A stretch of 64,000 nt of DNA from Neosynechococcus sphagnicola sy1 (GCF_000775285.1 NZ_JJML01000017.1:62001-126000), one strand, 5' to 3'; counted from the stretch's first letter, positions 44,601 through 55,365 are shown. The notes: generated by a model from the sequence alone, not told the origin. Translations and numbers: made by a program.

Positions 44601-45621
44601 ATGGCTGATCCGACTCCTCCCCAGACCCCTGCCGAACCTACCTTGGAGGATGCCTCTAGCACCGCTCCCAGTCGCAGCGCCCAAACCCGTCAGCTCCTAG
44701 GGATGAAGGGGGCAGCACCTCAGGGTACCTCCATCTGGAAGATTCGCCTACAACTGATGAAGCCGATCACCTGGATTCCTCTGATCTGGGGAGTGGTTTG
44801 CGGGGCTGCGTCTTCGGGTAATTACACCTGGACCCTGGAGAATGTGCTGATTTCCAGTGCCTGTATGTTGCTATCGGGGCCATTATTGACCGGCTATACC
44901 CAAACCCTCAATGACTTCTATGACCGCGAGATCGATGCCATCAACGAACCCTACCGTCCCATTCCCTCTGGGGTGATTTCGATTCCCCAGGTGGTGACTC
45001 AGATTTGGGTGTTGTTGCTGGCGGGATTGGGCGTTGCCTATGGCCTGGATCTGTGGGCGGGTCATGCCTTTCCCACCATTACGGTGTTGGCCCTGGGCGG
45101 CTCTTTGATCTCTTATATTTACTCAGCTCCCCCCCGTGAAGCTCAAGAAAAATGGTTGGTTGGGGAATTACGCCCTTGGTGCTAGCTATATCGCGCTGCC
45201 GTGGTGGGCGGGTCATGCCTTATTTGGCGATCTCAGTCCCACGATTGTGGTGCTCACCCTGTTCTACAGTCTGGCGGGTCTGGGGATTGCGGTGGTGAAT
45301 GATTTCAAAAGTGTGGAGGGCGATCGCCAACTGGGGTTGCAATCCCTGCCGGTGATGTTTGGGATTACTACCGCCGCCTGGATTTGTGTCTTGATGATTG
45401 ATGTCTTCCAGGCAGGGGTGGCGGCCTATCTGATCGGTATTGAGCAGAATTTGTATGCCACGATCCTGTTGCTGTTGGTGATTCCCCAAATTACCTTCCA
45501 GGATATGTACTTTCTCCGGGACCCTCTGAACAACGATGTTAAATATCAAGCCAGTGCCCAACCCTTTCTGGTGCTGGGAATGCTGGTAACAGCTCTGGCC
45601 CTGGGTCACGCGGGTGTATAG
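44601..45621 (+). CDS. chlG: Chlorophyll synthase ChlG, one break
   Basis: ChlG attaches the phytyl or geranylgeranyl tail to chlorophyllide in the membrane. It is a UbiA-type prenyltransferase: the first Asp-rich motif is NDFYDREIDAINEPYRPIPS, the second VNDFKSVEGDRQLGLQSLP. Several membrane helices are visible. A seven-C run at 45129-45135 (one extra C) breaks the frame in SYIYSAPP; removal continues KLKKNGWLGNYALGASYIA, giving about 339 residues. The gene must work in a photosynthetic cell, so a sequencing error is likely. Its stop overlaps the GTG at 45621 of the next frame. Confidence 0.95.
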
Positions 45622-45635
45622 TGTCCCCAGCCACC

Positions 45636-46469
45636 ATGACTGATTTTTGGTCGGCAGTTCTGGACTTTGCCCGTGGGATCACCACCGCCGTCGGTATCCA
45701 GTTGTTAACTGATTTTGGTCAGGCTCAAGCCATCGAGAAACAGGATGGCAGCCTGGTAACCCAATCGGATCAGTGGGCGGATTTGACCCTGAGATCGGCG
45801 ATCTCTCAGCGGTTTCCTGACCATGGGGTGCTGAGTGAAGAAGTGGAACACATTTTTCCAACCACCGAATGGTGCTGGGTGATTGACCCCTTAGATGGCA
45901 CCACCAACTTTGCCCGCGGCATTCCTCTTTGGGGAATTTCCCTGGGGTTGCTATACCGGGGAACACCAGTCTTTGGCTATGTGCATTTCCCCCCTCTGCA
46001 ACAATCGTTTCATGGATTTTGGTCCGGGGAGTCGGGGTTAACCGGGCCAACCGGAGCCTTTCTAAACCAGAAACCTATCCACAGCAGCACTGATGCCCTG
46101 ACAAAAAATCACTTTTTCAACCTCTGTGCCCGCAGTATCTCGGTGCTGCAACAACCTTTCCCCTGTAAGATTCGCATGTTGGGGGTGGCGTCCTACAATT
46201 TTCTGCTGGTGGCCGCTGGTGCCACCTTGGGTGGTGTCGAAGCCACCCCGAAAATCTGGGATTTAGCAGGCGCTTGGCCGATTGCCCAAGCCGCTGGCGC
46301 GACCTGGGTGCCCTTGCAATCCGAGCCGTTGTTCCCCCTGCAACCGGATCTGGATTACGGCGATCGCTCCCTGCCGACCTTGGTTGTCAGCCGTGGTGAA
46401 CTGGTGCCGATCTTTTGCCCCCTCGTCCAGTCAGTGGCTAAACCTACTTACCAATACAAAAGCGGCTAA
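45636..46469 (+). CDS. Inositol monophosphatase family protein
   Basis: About 277 residues from ATG 45636 ([14 protein letters not shown]). Metal-binding motifs of the IMPase/FBPase superfamily are [24 protein letters not shown] and [15 protein letters not shown]. The substrate could be inositol phosphate, 3'-phosphoadenosine 5'-phosphate or a sugar phosphate; histidinol phosphatase is also found in this family. It follows chlG by 14 bases and overlaps the convergent mnmE end by 26 bases. Confidence 0.88.
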   Translation: MTDFWSAVLDFARGITTAVGIQLLTDFGQAQAIEKQDGSLVTQSDQWADLTLRSAISQRFPDHGVLSEEVEHIFPTTEWCWVIDPLDGTTNFARGIPLWGISLGLLYRGTPVFGYVHFPPLQQSFHGFWSGESGLTGPTGAFLNQKPIHSSTDALTKNHFFNLCARSISVLQQPFPCKIRMLGVASYNFLLVAAGATLGGVEATPKIWDLAGAWPIAQAAGATWVPLQSEPLFPLQPDLDYGDRSLPTLVVSRGELVPIFCPLVQSVAKPTYQYKSG

Positions 46470-47847
46470 AGATTTGATCCAACACCGACTCTGTGACCGC
46501 TTCGCCGGTGATGGTTCCTAATTCTTGAATCGCCGTTCTCAGGTCAATGCTCCAAAAGTCTAGGGGGAGTTGAGCCGCTAAGGTCTCCTGCACCTGCTGG
46601 AGTGCCATTTGGGCACGGATCAGGGTGGCTCCCTGCCGTTGATTGATGGCAAAGTCCAGGTTGGCAGCGTGCAGATTGTGGTGCTGAACGGTGGCGAGGA
46701 TCGCCGCTTCTAACCCCTCAATGCCCTGATCATGGGCGGCAGCAGTGGTTACTATCTGGAGAATCGCTCCAAGATCAGGGAGGGTCTTCAAGCAATCAGC
46801 AGCCACTAAATCAATCTTATTGACCACTAAGATCACCGGGCGCTCCTGCACCTGTTGGTAAATGAGTTCGTCCGCTGCGGTCCACCCCGACTGGGCATCA
46901 ATGGTCAAGAGCACCAAATCCGCTTGCTGGGCAGCGTGGCGCGATCGCGCCACGCCGATCTGCTCTACCTGATCCTGGGTGTCGCGAATCCCGGCGGTAT
47001 CCAGGACTTGCACCGGAATCCCTCCCACAATCAACTGGGATTCCACCACATCGCGGGTGGTGCCCGGTAGGGAGGTAACAATGGCGCGATCGCTGCGACT
47101 CCAAGCATTCAACAGACTAGATTTCCCGACATTGGGGCGACCGACAATGGCTACCTTCAAGCCTGTGCGGAGTAATTCACCTCGGTCGGCGGTAGCCAGG
47201 AGTTGCTGCACCGTCTCTAAGGCCGCTGCCAGTTGGGCTTGAATCTTGGCTTCATCCAAGGGGGGTAAATCTTCTTCAAAATCAATCCGGGCTTCAATTT
47301 CCGCCAGGATCTCTAAACAGGTCCCCCGCAGCTGGCGGATGGGAGCCGCGAGTTTCCCCTGGAGACCAGCCAGGGCAGTTTGGGCAGCTTGGGGCGATCG
47401 CGCCCCCACGAGATCGGCAATACTTTCTGCCTGGGTCAGATCCAGGCGGCCATTGAGAAATGCCCGCAGGGTGAATTCTCCGGGTTCCGCCAGCCTTGCC
47501 CCCTGAGCCAAACAGAGTTGTAGCACCTGCTGTACCACTGCAATGCCACCGTGGCAGTGCAGTTCCACCACATCTTCGCGGGTGAAGGATCGGGGAGCCA
47601 GCATGATTAACAACAGGGCTTCATCGATCACCTGTCCCGAATCAGGATGGCGAATAGCGCCATAGAGGATGCGGTGACTCTCCCATACCTGGTGTCCCGG
47701 TGCCTGGAAAAGGGTGCGGGCGATCGCTAAAGCGTCATCACCGGAGAGACGCACAATGCCCACACTTCCCTGCTGGGGAACAATTGCAGTGGCGATGGCG
47801 GCGATGGTCGGACGCGGATCGCTCATATCTGTCTCATGGAGAGCCAT
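46444..47847 (-). CDS. mnmE: tRNA modification GTPase MnmE
   Basis: A 467-residue MnmE (TrmE), which with MnmG modifies U34 of certain tRNAs. The N-terminal tetrahydrofolate-binding domain starts [20 protein letters not shown]. The G domain has [18 protein letters not shown] and [10 protein letters not shown], with NKID. The C-terminal motif FCIGK is present, with the essential cysteine. Start ATG 47847 or the ATG eight codons later (47826). It forms the end of a minus-strand pair with clpB, though 35 bases separate the two. Confidence 0.95.
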   Translation of the reverse strand: MALHETDMSDPRPTIAAIATAIVPQQGSVGIVRLSGDDALAIARTLFQAPGHQVWESHRILYGAIRHPDSGQVIDEALLLIMLAPRSFTREDVVELHCHGGIAVVQQVLQLCLAQGARLAEPGEFTLRAFLNGRLDLTQAESIADLVGARSPQAAQTALAGLQGKLAAPIRQLRGTCLEILAEIEARIDFEEDLPPLDEAKIQAQLAAALETVQQLLATADRGELLRTGLKVAIVGRPNVGKSSLLNAWSRSDRAIVTSLPGTTRDVVESQLIVGGIPVQVLDTAGIRDTQDQVEQIGVARSRHAAQQADLVLLTIDAQSGWTAADELIYQQVQERPVILVVNKIDLVAADCLKTLPDLGAILQIVTTAAAHDQGIEGLEAAILATVQHHNLHAANLDFAINQRQGATLIRAQMALQQVQETLAAQLPLDFWSIDLRTAIQELGTITGEAVTESVLDQIFSRFCIGK

Positions 47848-47882
47848 GATAAGTCCAACTGGAATGGGGCGGCCATGGAGGG

Positions 47883-50609
47883 TTAGCTATTGTCTCCCAT
47901 GGGGCCGACGGTTTCCAGGGCTTTGGGCGGTTCCGGTAGGGGGGCGATGGTCGGAGATAGATCTGGGACGATGGCCGGAACATTCACCGCTAAGGGCGTT
48001 GGACTGAAACTGAGTTTACCGTCAAGATAATCAACCCAGATGGTGTCTCCTTCCAGGAAGGTATTTTCTAACAGCTTGGTGGCAATGGTATTCTCTAACT
48101 CCCGCTGGATGGCGCGTTTTAGAGGACGGGCACCATAGACCGGGTCATACCCCACTTCCACAATGTGATCGACGGCGGTCGCCGACAGCTCCAACTTCAT
48201 TTTCTGATCCGCCAGTAAAGCCTGGAGGCGACGGATTTGCAAGCCCACAATTTGCCGCAGTTCCTGCCGCGATAGGGGATGGAAGAGGATAATATCATCC
48301 ACCCGATTCAGAAATTCGGGGCGGAAATGACCTCGGAGGGCATTGACCACCCGCTTGCGCATTTGTTCATACTGGGAGTCGTCCCCAGCAACGTCCAGAA
48401 TCAACTCTCCACCGATGTTGCTGGTCATGACGATGACGGTATTACGGAAGTCAATCAACCGTCCCTGGGAATCCGTAATCCGCCCATCGTCCAGCACTTG
48501 CAGCAGAATATTAAACACATCGGGATGGGCTTTTTCTACCTCATCCAGCAGCACCACGGAATAGGGATGACGACGCACTGCCTCGGAGAGTTGTCCACCC
48601 TCTTCGTAGCCCACGTACCCCGGCGGTGCCCCCACCAACCGAGACACAGCATGTTTTTCCATGTATTCCGACATATCCACCCGCACCAGGGCTTCTTCGG
48701 AATCAAAGAGGCATTGAGCCAAGGCCCGTGCCAGTTCTGTTTTCCCCACCCCAGTTGGCCCCATCAACAGAAAGGAACCAATGGGGCGTCCAGGATCTTT
48801 CATCCCCGCCCGCGCCCGGCGAATTGCAGCCGCGACGGCGGAAACCGCCTCCTGCTGACCCACCACCCGTTCATGCAAAAAGGACTCCAGACTCAACAAC
48901 TTTTGCCGCTCCGTTGCCAGCAATCGCTGTACCGGAATCCCCGTCCAGCGGGCGACCATCTCGGCAATATCGGTTTCAGTCACCTGTTCCCGCAACAGCG
49001 CTGTGCCCCTGGCTTGAATATCTAAGAGGTTGGCTTCCTTGGCTTCGCGATCGCGCTGCACCGCCTCTAAGCGCCCATATTTTAATTGAGCGGCGGTATT
49101 GAGATCGTAGTCCCGTTCGGCCTGCTCAATCTTCACCCGTAACTGGTCTTCTTCTTCTTTCAGGGCTTTGATGGCTTCCAGGGCTTGCTTTTCATTCTGC
49201 CATTGGGAGCTGAACTGTTCCTGTTTGGCACTTAACTCGCTGATCTCCTGCTCAATCCGCTCCAGGCGTTCCTTGGAGGTACGAATCGCCGTCAGGCTGC
49301 CCATCTGATCTTCGCTCTTGAGGGAGAGTTTCTCCATTTCCAGTTGCATTAAGCGGCGATCGATGGCTTCTAATTCCGCTGGCTTGGAGGTAATTTCCAT
49401 CTTCAGGCGGGCGGCAGCTTCATCCACCAGATCAATGGCCTTATCCGGCAAGAAGCGATCGGCAATGTAGCGAGCCGATAGGGTGGCGGCAGCCACCAGA
49501 GCAGAATCTGTAATTTTGACCCCATGGTGGACTTCGTAGCGCTCCTTGAGACCGCGCAAAATCGAGATCGTGTTTTCAACGGAGGGCTGATCCACCAACA
49601 CAGGCTGGAAACGCCGTTCCAACGCTGCATCCTTTTCAATGTACTTGCGATGCTCATCCAGGGTAGTGGCACCAATACAACGGAGTTCGCCCCGCGCCAG
49701 CATCGGCTTCAGCAGATTTCCGGCATCCATCGCCCCCTGGGTGGCACCCGTACCCACCACCGTGTGCAATTCATCAATAAACAAAATCATCTTGCCATCG
49801 GACTGGGTGACTTCCCGCAGCACCGCCCGCAACCGTTCCTCGAACTCACCGCGAAACTTGGCACCAGCAATCAGGCTGCCCATGTCGAGGGAAATCAGCG
49901 CCCGGTTTTGCAGCGACTCAGGCACATCGCCATTGACAATCCGCTGTGCCAAACCTTCGGCGATCGCCGTTTTGCCGACCCCCGGTTCCCCGATCAGCAC
50001 CGGGTTGTTCTTGGTGCGGCGAGACAACACCTGGATCACCTGCCGAATCTCTTCATCCCGCCCAATCACCGGATCGAGCTTCCCGGCTCGGGCCTGTTCC
50101 GTGAGATCCCGCCCGTACTTCTCTAAGGCCGCATATCGGGATTCTGGACTTTGATCGGTGACTCGCTGGCTGCCCCGCACGGCTTTGACAGCTTCCTCCA
50201 GTTTCTGGGCATCCACCCCCAAACTTCGCAGCGATCGCCGCCCCACCCGATCATCTTCGGCAAAACCCATTAACAGATGTTCAATGGCAATGTACTCGTC
50301 TTGCCAGGTTTGGCGGGCGGTCTCGGCTCGGTCGAGCAGGGTATCTAAATAACGCCCTAGATAGAGCTGTTCCGCTGTAGCAGCCTTGGGCTGGCGCTGG
50401 GCATGGGCCGCCAACTGCTGCATCAACCCATTGCTGTCAATGCCAGCCCTCGTCAAGATCAGACTGCTCAACCCCTCCTGTTCCAGGAGGGCAATGATCA
50501 CGTGTTCGACTTCCAAGTGTTGATGCTTGAAGCGACGAGCCACTTCCTGGGATTTCACAATTGCTTCCCAGGCTTTGTCGGTAAATTTGGAGGGGTCGGT
50601 CGGCTGCAT
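47883..50609 (-). CDS. clpB: ATP-dependent chaperone ClpB
   Basis: A 908-residue disaggregase that works with DnaK to rescue aggregated proteins. Domains in order: Clp_N repeats (to about residue 150), AAA1 with [16 protein letters not shown] near 207, the middle coiled coil (about 410-530: [18 protein letters not shown]), AAA2 with [14 protein letters not shown] near 610 and [13 protein letters not shown], then the C-terminal small domain. A tail of about 40 residues is proline-rich. Cyanobacteria have two ClpB proteins, one essential; which this is cannot be told here. No CIRCE element was recognised upstream. Confidence 0.95.
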   Translation of the reverse strand: MQPTDPSKFTDKAWEAIVKSQEVARRFKHQHLEVEHVIIALLEQEGLSSLILTRAGIDSNGLMQQLAAHAQRQPKAATAEQLYLGRYLDTLLDRAETARQTWQDEYIAIEHLLMGFAEDDRVGRRSLRSLGVDAQKLEEAVKAVRGSQRVTDQSPESRYAALEKYGRDLTEQARAGKLDPVIGRDEEIRQVIQVLSRRTKNNPVLIGEPGVGKTAIAEGLAQRIVNGDVPESLQNRALISLDMGSLIAGAKFRGEFEERLRAVLREVTQSDGKMILFIDELHTVVGTGATQGAMDAGNLLKPMLARGELRCIGATTLDEHRKYIEKDAALERRFQPVLVDQPSVENTISILRGLKERYEVHHGVKITDSALVAAATLSARYIADRFLPDKAIDLVDEAAARLKMEITSKPAELEAIDRRLMQLEMEKLSLKSEDQMGSLTAIRTSKERLERIEQEISELSAKQEQFSSQWQNEKQALEAIKALKEEEDQLRVKIEQAERDYDLNTAAQLKYGRLEAVQRDREAKEANLLDIQARGTALLREQVTETDIAEMVARWTGIPVQRLLATERQKLLSLESFLHERVVGQQEAVSAVAAAIRRARAGMKDPGRPIGSFLLMGPTGVGKTELARALAQCLFDSEEALVRVDMSEYMEKHAVSRLVGAPPGYVGYEEGGQLSEAVRRHPYSVVLLDEVEKAHPDVFNILLQVLDDGRITDSQGRLIDFRNTVIVMTSNIGGELILDVAGDDSQYEQMRKRVVNALRGHFRPEFLNRVDDIILFHPLSRQELRQIVGLQIRRLQALLADQKMKLELSATAVDHIVEVGYDPVYGARPLKRAIQRELENTIATKLLENTFLEGDTIWVDYLDGKLSFSPTPLAVNVPAIVPDLSPTIAPLPEPPKALETVGPMGDNS

Positions 50610-50716
50610 GCTCCGGTAATCAGTGGTTGGCTACGGCTGAAATCCTCAGTGATTCTCACTCTAGCAAATTCCGGGAGGGGCTCACGGACTGATTTCAGCC
50701 GCACTGTCTCCCCTAT

Positions 50717-52072
50717 TCAGGCCAGACTGACCGCCAGAAAGGGGTTGGTTGGTTGAGGGGGTAGATTGGTCTTACGACGAATGTCCTGGATATTCCACCC
50801 CGTTAATTTTGCCAGGGTCTGGGCCTGTTGTTCAAACCGCCGAGGGAGCGATCGCTGATACTGCCGCCCAGCTTCACAGTTCACCTCACCACTATAGGGA
50901 TGACGCAACACATAGCGCCCTTGGAAGGACTCCCGGTTGGCTGTTTCATGGAACATCAAATCCTCCGGGAATTTGGCGCGACTATAGCGAACATGTAACC
51001 GAGTAATGAAGACTCCCTTGTCCGGCATCGGCAATATTGGCCTGCCAGGAGCAAAGGTGGGATTGTTCCCTGCCGACGGCAGCCAGAAGACGCCGGCCTT
51101 GCGAAGTTCCTCGGGGTTAAGGGGTTCGGCGGAGCAGGGATCGCAGTTGCTCATATCCCAGGCATATTCCAGAAAGGCGACTTTGCGATCTTCGTCGTTA
51201 TAGGCGGTTTGAAACAGGGATTTGTAGAAGTTGCCGAAGTCTTGTTTCACAAACAACGGAATTTCCGCATCCGAAGGGATCTTGACGGTACGGTAGTTGG
51301 TGACTTCTGCCTGCCCCTTGGGAGACAGAATATAGACAATGATGTCCTGATCTCCGGACGCGTTGATCATCCCCAAGCGAATGGGCAGCATGAATTTGGG
51401 CGATTCATAGGCAATTTGCAGGGGGCGGAGGAACTTAAACCCGGCTTTCTGGAATTCCGCGAGATTTACCTTGGCTACAAAAAACTTCATGTTTTGCCGT
51501 ACATAGGGCTGGAGCAGTGGCCCCGCACCACGGGGAATTTTGTACCCATTGCGTTGCAACCAGGTGGCCAGTCCATCGGATTCACGGGCGCTGAGAATTA
51601 AGATGTCGTACTCTCCGACAGAAAATTTTGCTTCGATGCTGACACCAAGGGCACTATCTTTCAGGCTGCCCCTGCTTTCATTGGCAACGGATGCGGGCGC
51701 AGGTACCCCCCCTTCTAGGCGATAGGCCTGGGCGCAGGGGTTAGCGTCAAAGTACTCCACCAATCGGGGGGCGCTGAAGGCATCTAAACGTCCCAAAATT
51801 TGGGGATCCCCAATCCGCACCTGTTCCTGTTGCAGCACCGTGGGAACAGGCACCACAATGGCAAAGTCCTTGGTATCTCCTTGGAAATCATTGGCCATCG
51901 TTAGAATCGTACGGTTACCATCCCGGGCGATCGCCACTTGGGAGGCTTTGTTGTAGAGCGTGGTATCTGCCTTGGCGACATAGAAACCACAAAATCCCCA
52001 GGCATTGGGAGCCACCCAGCAAACCGCAACAACTGCAATCAATAGGGTGAGCAGAACCCGCAATGGTCTCAT
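50717..52072 (-). CDS. DUF2330 domain secreted protein
   Basis: A 451-residue protein with a signal peptide (LRVLLTLLIAVVAVCWVAPNAWG) followed directly by CGFYVAKADTTLYNKASQV, the typical start of DUF2330. The family is seen in bacteria with unknown function and is likely periplasmic or anchored. Later parts contain FAIVVPVPTVL and DPCSAEPLNPEELRKAGV. Several cysteines (CGF, NPCAQA, NCDPCS, NCEAG) could form disulphides. The gene overlaps the RnfD-like gene by ATGA at 52069-52072, so the two are translated together. Confidence 0.82.
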   Translation of the reverse strand: MRPLRVLLTLLIAVVAVCWVAPNAWGFCGFYVAKADTTLYNKASQVAIARDGNRTILTMANDFQGDTKDFAIVVPVPTVLQQEQVRIGDPQILGRLDAFSAPRLVEYFDANPCAQAYRLEGGVPAPASVANESRGSLKDSALGVSIEAKFSVGEYDILILSARESDGLATWLQRNGYKIPRGAGPLLQPYVRQNMKFFVAKVNLAEFQKAGFKFLRPLQIAYESPKFMLPIRLGMINASGDQDIIVYILSPKGQAEVTNYRTVKIPSDAEIPLFVKQDFGNFYKSLFQTAYNDEDRKVAFLEYAWDMSNCDPCSAEPLNPEELRKAGVFWLPSAGNNPTFAPGRPILPMPDKGVFITRLHVRYSRAKFPEDLMFHETANRESFQGRYVLRHPYSGEVNCEAGRQYQRSLPRRFEQQAQTLAKLTGWNIQDIRRKTNLPPQPTNPFLAVSLA

Positions 52073-52932
52073 AGTAAACTCCTCTCAATCAATGAACTAT
52101 CGGAGGCCGCAGGGCTGAGATCAACCAGCGGCTCGGTGGGGAACCAGGAAAAGCGTGGGGCTGACCAGAGAGCGTCTAGCAACGGGGTCAGGGGCGCTAG
52201 CACAAAGAGTGCCCAAAAGGGAGCGGTTGCCAGGTAAAACTGATTCCGCAGCACAAAGGTGAAGACCGCAATACACCCCGCCCACAGCAGCCGACTCCCC
52301 CGAGCATTGGGGATGGATCGGGGATCGGTGAGCATAAACAGGGCAAACAATAGCAGGGAACCGCTCATCAGTCGATGGGAGACGACATCCCAACTCCAGC
52401 CCAGCCAGAAATTCCGCAGTCCTTCCAGGAGGGCGTAGCTGCTCAAAAACATCACCGTGGTTTCCCAGCGACCAATTCGCTTCAGCAACAGGCCGCCCAA
52501 GCCGAGAAACACCAGCCCATACCAGCCTTCTTCCCCCCACTGACCCGGCGACACCCAGGCATCTTGGGTGAGCACCAAAGCGGCGACGATGCCAAAATTG
52601 GCGGGATTAAACCAATGCTTGCTTGCCACTTGCAGTAAGAACTTACTGGCGATCGCCAGGGTTCCTGCCAATACCAGGGTCAAACCCTGATCTGCCCGTA
52701 GCAGCAAACTCAGGCCCAAGGCGGTAATCACTGCACTTTTGTAAGCCGGAGCCGTTGGCTCTCCCGATCTTTGAGACTGGAACCAATGACCCAATCCTTG
52801 TGCCCCTAGACAGGTGAGGAGCAACAGCAGAATCCATTCCGGGCGTAACGTCCAATCTCGTGTGGCGATTCCCAAGGTGAGAAACAGAGACAGGAACAGG
52901 ATCTGGTAATCACGAGCATCCCGAAACCACAT
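52069..52932 (-). CDS. RnfD/NqrB-like membrane protein
   Basis: A 287-residue protein with eight or nine hydrophobic helices. The motif KHWFNPANFGIVAAL and the later SGSLLLFALFMLTDPRSIPN are typical of the RnfD/NqrB family of membrane subunits that carry flavin in redox pumps. The flavin-attachment threonine (S/T-GAT type) is not evident. No other Rnf or Nqr subunit lies near. Its partner by context is the DUF2330 protein. The actual function of this stand-alone branch is unknown to me. Confidence 0.8.
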   Translation of the reverse strand: MWFRDARDYQILFLSLFLTLGIATRDWTLRPEWILLLLLTCLGAQGLGHWFQSQRSGEPTAPAYKSAVITALGLSLLLRADQGLTLVLAGTLAIASKFLLQVASKHWFNPANFGIVAALVLTQDAWVSPGQWGEEGWYGLVFLGLGGLLLKRIGRWETTVMFLSSYALLEGLRNFWLGWSWDVVSHRLMSGSLLLFALFMLTDPRSIPNARGSRLLWAGCIAVFTFVLRNQFYLATAPFWALFVLAPLTPLLDALWSAPRFSWFPTEPLVDLSPAASDSSLIERSLL

Positions 52933-53287
52933 AGCAACCTGAGGACAACATCTCTCTAAGATGACGTGGACCGCTGCCTAACGTTGCGAAGTTTCATTTT
53001 TCGCAACCAGATTTTGCTGCCACGGCTCCCTGATGCCAGCACCGGCACCCTCTCTCCGTCATCAAACCATCCAACCAGACACGCCTAAAGCTGGATGTGG
53101 TTGAGGTGGGAGATTTAGCAGCCTCCTGCAGCAAGCTGTCCGTTCACCCTGATCAGGCCGGGGGGAATATTGCGAGTTTTATAATTTTTTAATAAAAGCC
53201 GAGTTTTGTTGTCATAATCTTAGTTAGCTAAGTTCCTTTATACGTAAAAGACTTTAATCGCTATAAATAGCCACCAGATTGCTAGTT
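52933..53287. other. Divergent intergenic region with hairpin
   Basis: About 350 bases between the divergent RnfD-like and repeat-protein genes. A hairpin GTTGCGAA / TTCGCAAC at 52983-53007 has a nine-base loop. The right third is AT-rich, with TATAAT at 53180-53185 as a candidate -10 for the repeat-protein gene, though no good -35 is seen. No gene is supported. Confidence 0.5.
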
Positions 53288-53872
53288 ATGGGTATGGATT
53301 CAACGGACGCAGCAAGCACCCCGAAAGGCAACAGTCGCAGAACCCCTCGGAGCCGCAAGGTGAATGCTGAGAATACAGTCAATAAGCTTGAAGTTCATGA
53401 AGGTGAGATAATGGAAACGGAGAATGGACAGCCCATGATTGCACTACCCGAAGCTCAGTCAACCCCTCCAGACCAGCCCTCCTCCGGGGGACTGAAAGTA
53501 CTGAATACCTTAAATATTTCCGGAACTCGCCCCATTGCCTCCAGCGCCCTTCAGGTCGCTGGCACGATGCAGATCGCTGGCAATCGCCCCATCACCTCCA
53601 GCCAACTGCAAATTTTTGCCACCATCAATGATGCCGGCCTGCGGCCAATTTCTGCCAGTACCCTGCGGATCGTCGGTAGCCTAGATGCCGCTGGTCATCG
53701 TCCCATTACTGCCGATAATTTTGAAATCTGGGGCACCATGAATGACTCTGGGATTCGCCCCATTGGCACCAGTACCTTGCATATCTCTGAGGCTCATACC
53801 TTAATCGGCAATCGTCCCATTGCCTCCAATGACAGTGATGTCGAGTCCTCAATGATGGGTTTTCTCGACTAA
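53288..53872 (+). CDS. Protein of six 19-residue GxRPI repeats
   Basis: About 194 residues from ATG 53288; TTG 53279 and ATG 53294 are alternatives. The first 65 residues are polar and probably disordered, with a basic stretch SRRTPRSRKV. From residue 71 (counted from the TTG) come six tandem repeats of exactly 19 residues with consensus x-L-x-I-x-G-T-x4-G-x-R-P-I-x-x-S, for example LQVAGTMQIAGNRPITSS. Such regular short repeats suggest a beta-solenoid or stacked strand fold. A C-terminal 13-residue acidic tail follows. No signal peptide. I do not recognise a named family. It stands alone, ending in a 4-base overlap with the convergent aldo/keto reductase. Confidence 0.85.
   Translation: MGMDSTDAASTPKGNSRRTPRSRKVNAENTVNKLEVHEGEIMETENGQPMIALPEAQSTPPDQPSSGGLKVLNTLNISGTRPIASSALQVAGTMQIAGNRPITSSQLQIFATINDAGLRPISASTLRIVGSLDAAGHRPITADNFEIWGTMNDSGIRPIGTSTLHISEAHTLIGNRPIASNDSDVESSMMGFLD
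53489..53830 (+). repeat. Six 57-base tandem coding repeats
   Basis: Six units of 57 bases encode the 19-residue motif. Units are not identical in DNA, so they are an old, selected array rather than a recent slippage product. The invariant part is G-x-R-P-I in all six copies. Confidence 0.85.
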
Positions 53873-54820
53873 AAATTGCTGAGGGAGTCACTGACCTGAT
53901 CTAATTGGGCAATCTCGTCTGGGTTAAGGCACCATCCTAAAGCGCCAGCGTTTTCCCTGGCTTGTTTGGCATTCTTAGCCCCTGGGATGGGGAGGACGTT
54001 ACCTTGGGCAATCAACCAATTGAGCGCCACCTGAGCGGGGGTCTTTGTATACTTAGCAGCGAGTTCCTGCATCAGGGTCAACAGCGGCGAGATTTTGGCG
54101 ATGCCGCTGCCACTGAACCGGGGGTCAATGCGTCTAGCTCCTTGTAAATGGGTGCGATCGCCCGTATATTTGCCACTCAGCAATCCCTGAGCTAGGGGAC
54201 TGTAGGCCAAAATAGTCACATCCAGATCCCGTGCCATTTGCAAAATCCCATTGTGCTCAATTTGTCGCGTTAACAGGGAGTAGCACACTTGGTTGGCGGC
54301 GAGGGGAATCCCTTGAGCAGCCAGAAGCTCATGGGCTTGCTGCATCTGTACCGCTGAGTAATTACTTACCCCCACGGCAGCAATCGTTCCCTCCTTGACT
54401 GCGGCGGCGAGGGTATTGAGCAAGGTGGTTTGACCCAGCAACCAATCAAAGGGCCAGTGAACCTGATAGAGCATTACTTGGTTGACTTGGAGGCGGCGCA
54501 GACTGGCAGTAAGGGCCTCAGTCACTGCTGTGGCCGTGAAGCGCCAGGGGAGTGGAAAATACTTCGTTGCAATCAAAACAGGCAAGTCCGTTTGCTGCAT
54601 GAACTGCCCCAGCAGCGATTCTGACTCACCAAAGCCATAGATTTCTGCTGTGTCAAAAAAACTTCACCCCGGAGGCCACTGCTGCCTCAAAAGCTGCTTT
54701 CACATCCGCAGCGCCGAAATCTTTCCCGTACCCCCAGAACAGAGTATCCCCCCAAGCCCACGTACCGATACCGAGGGCTGGAACCTGAATCCCGGTTGTT
54801 CCCAGCGTGATGATTTGCAC
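53869..54820 (-). CDS. Aldo/keto reductase, one break
   Basis: The gene starts at GTG 54820 (QIITLGTTGIQVPALGIGTW) and is broken at seven A's, 54655-54661; one base removed joins VASGVKFF to DTAEIYGFGESESLLGQF. This gives about 317 residues of the NADPH-dependent aldo/keto reductase family. The catalytic set is present: Asp and Tyr in DTAEIYG, Lys in LIATKYF, His in QVHWPFD. Later motifs VGVSNYSAVQMQQA and LNWLIAQGNVLPIPGAKN are typical. Substrate unknown; likely a reactive carbonyl. Confidence 0.9.
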
Positions 54821-54872
54821 TGTTGTTCTGCGATCAGTTTACCTTTTTAGTCTAATGTTGCGGTTTTGGGGT

Positions 54873-54900
54873 TTGCAGCACCACCCTGAATCCTTATAAT
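54873..54900 (+). promoter_or_regulatory. Sigma-70 promoter of rlpA
   Basis: TTGCAG at 54873-54878, a 16-base spacer and TATAAT at 54895-54900. Transcription would start near 54907, about 73 bases before the preferred start codon of the RlpA-like gene. The presence of the -10 over the ATG at 54899 is a reason to reject that upstream start. Confidence 0.6.
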
Positions 54901-54979
54901 GACGGGGAATCAAAACCAGAGCCAAGATGCTGTGGATCAGGCTCTGGTTAACCATTGCGCAATTTTAGGATGTTGTGAG

Positions 54980-55357
54980 ATGTTAAACCCATGTTCCTGG
55001 TACCAGATCCTGGGGGGAATGATGCTAGTTACTGCCACCCTCGGCATGCCCCAACTTGGACAAGCAGAACCGTTACAGGGACTTGCCTCCTGGTATGGTA
55101 GTGGCTTTGGAGGTGGGTACACCGCCAGCGGAGAACCCTTTAATGCCAAAGCTTTAACCGCCGCCCATCGCAGCTTGCCCTTTGGAACTCAGGTGCGGGT
55201 TACCAATCTCGATAATGGTCGTTCTGTGATTGTCACCATCAACGATCGACTGGGTCATGGAGGCCGCGTCATCGATCTGTCGGCGGGTGCTGCCTATGCC
55301 CTGGATATGGTTCGAGCTGGGATTGCTCAGGTCAGACTTGATGTTCTCGGTCGGTAA
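54980..55357 (+). CDS. rlpA: RlpA-like double-psi beta-barrel protein
   Basis: A 125-residue secreted protein. ATG 54980 (MLNPCSWYQIL) has AGGA upstream and gives a signal peptide ending around LGQAEP. The RlpA/DPBB signature is ASWYGSGFGGGYTASGEPFN, then LTAAHRSLPFGTQVRV and INDRLGHGGRVIDLS. RlpA proteins bind or cleave peptidoglycan that lacks side chains, at septa. This one lacks the C-terminal SPOR domain, so it is the short cyanobacterial form. The expected catalytic Asp/Glu of the DPBB site (in NDR) is present. Confidence 0.88.
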   Translation: MLNPCSWYQILGGMMLVTATLGMPQLGQAEPLQGLASWYGSGFGGGYTASGEPFNAKALTAAHRSLPFGTQVRVTNLDNGRSVIVTINDRLGHGGRVIDLSAGAAYALDMVRAGIAQVRLDVLGR

Positions 55358-55365
55358 TCCTAGTC

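Noticed and set aside
48279-50126. Long plus-strand frames opposite clpB
   Set aside because: They are shadows of the GC-rich clpB coding strand; clpB is intact with both AAA modules.
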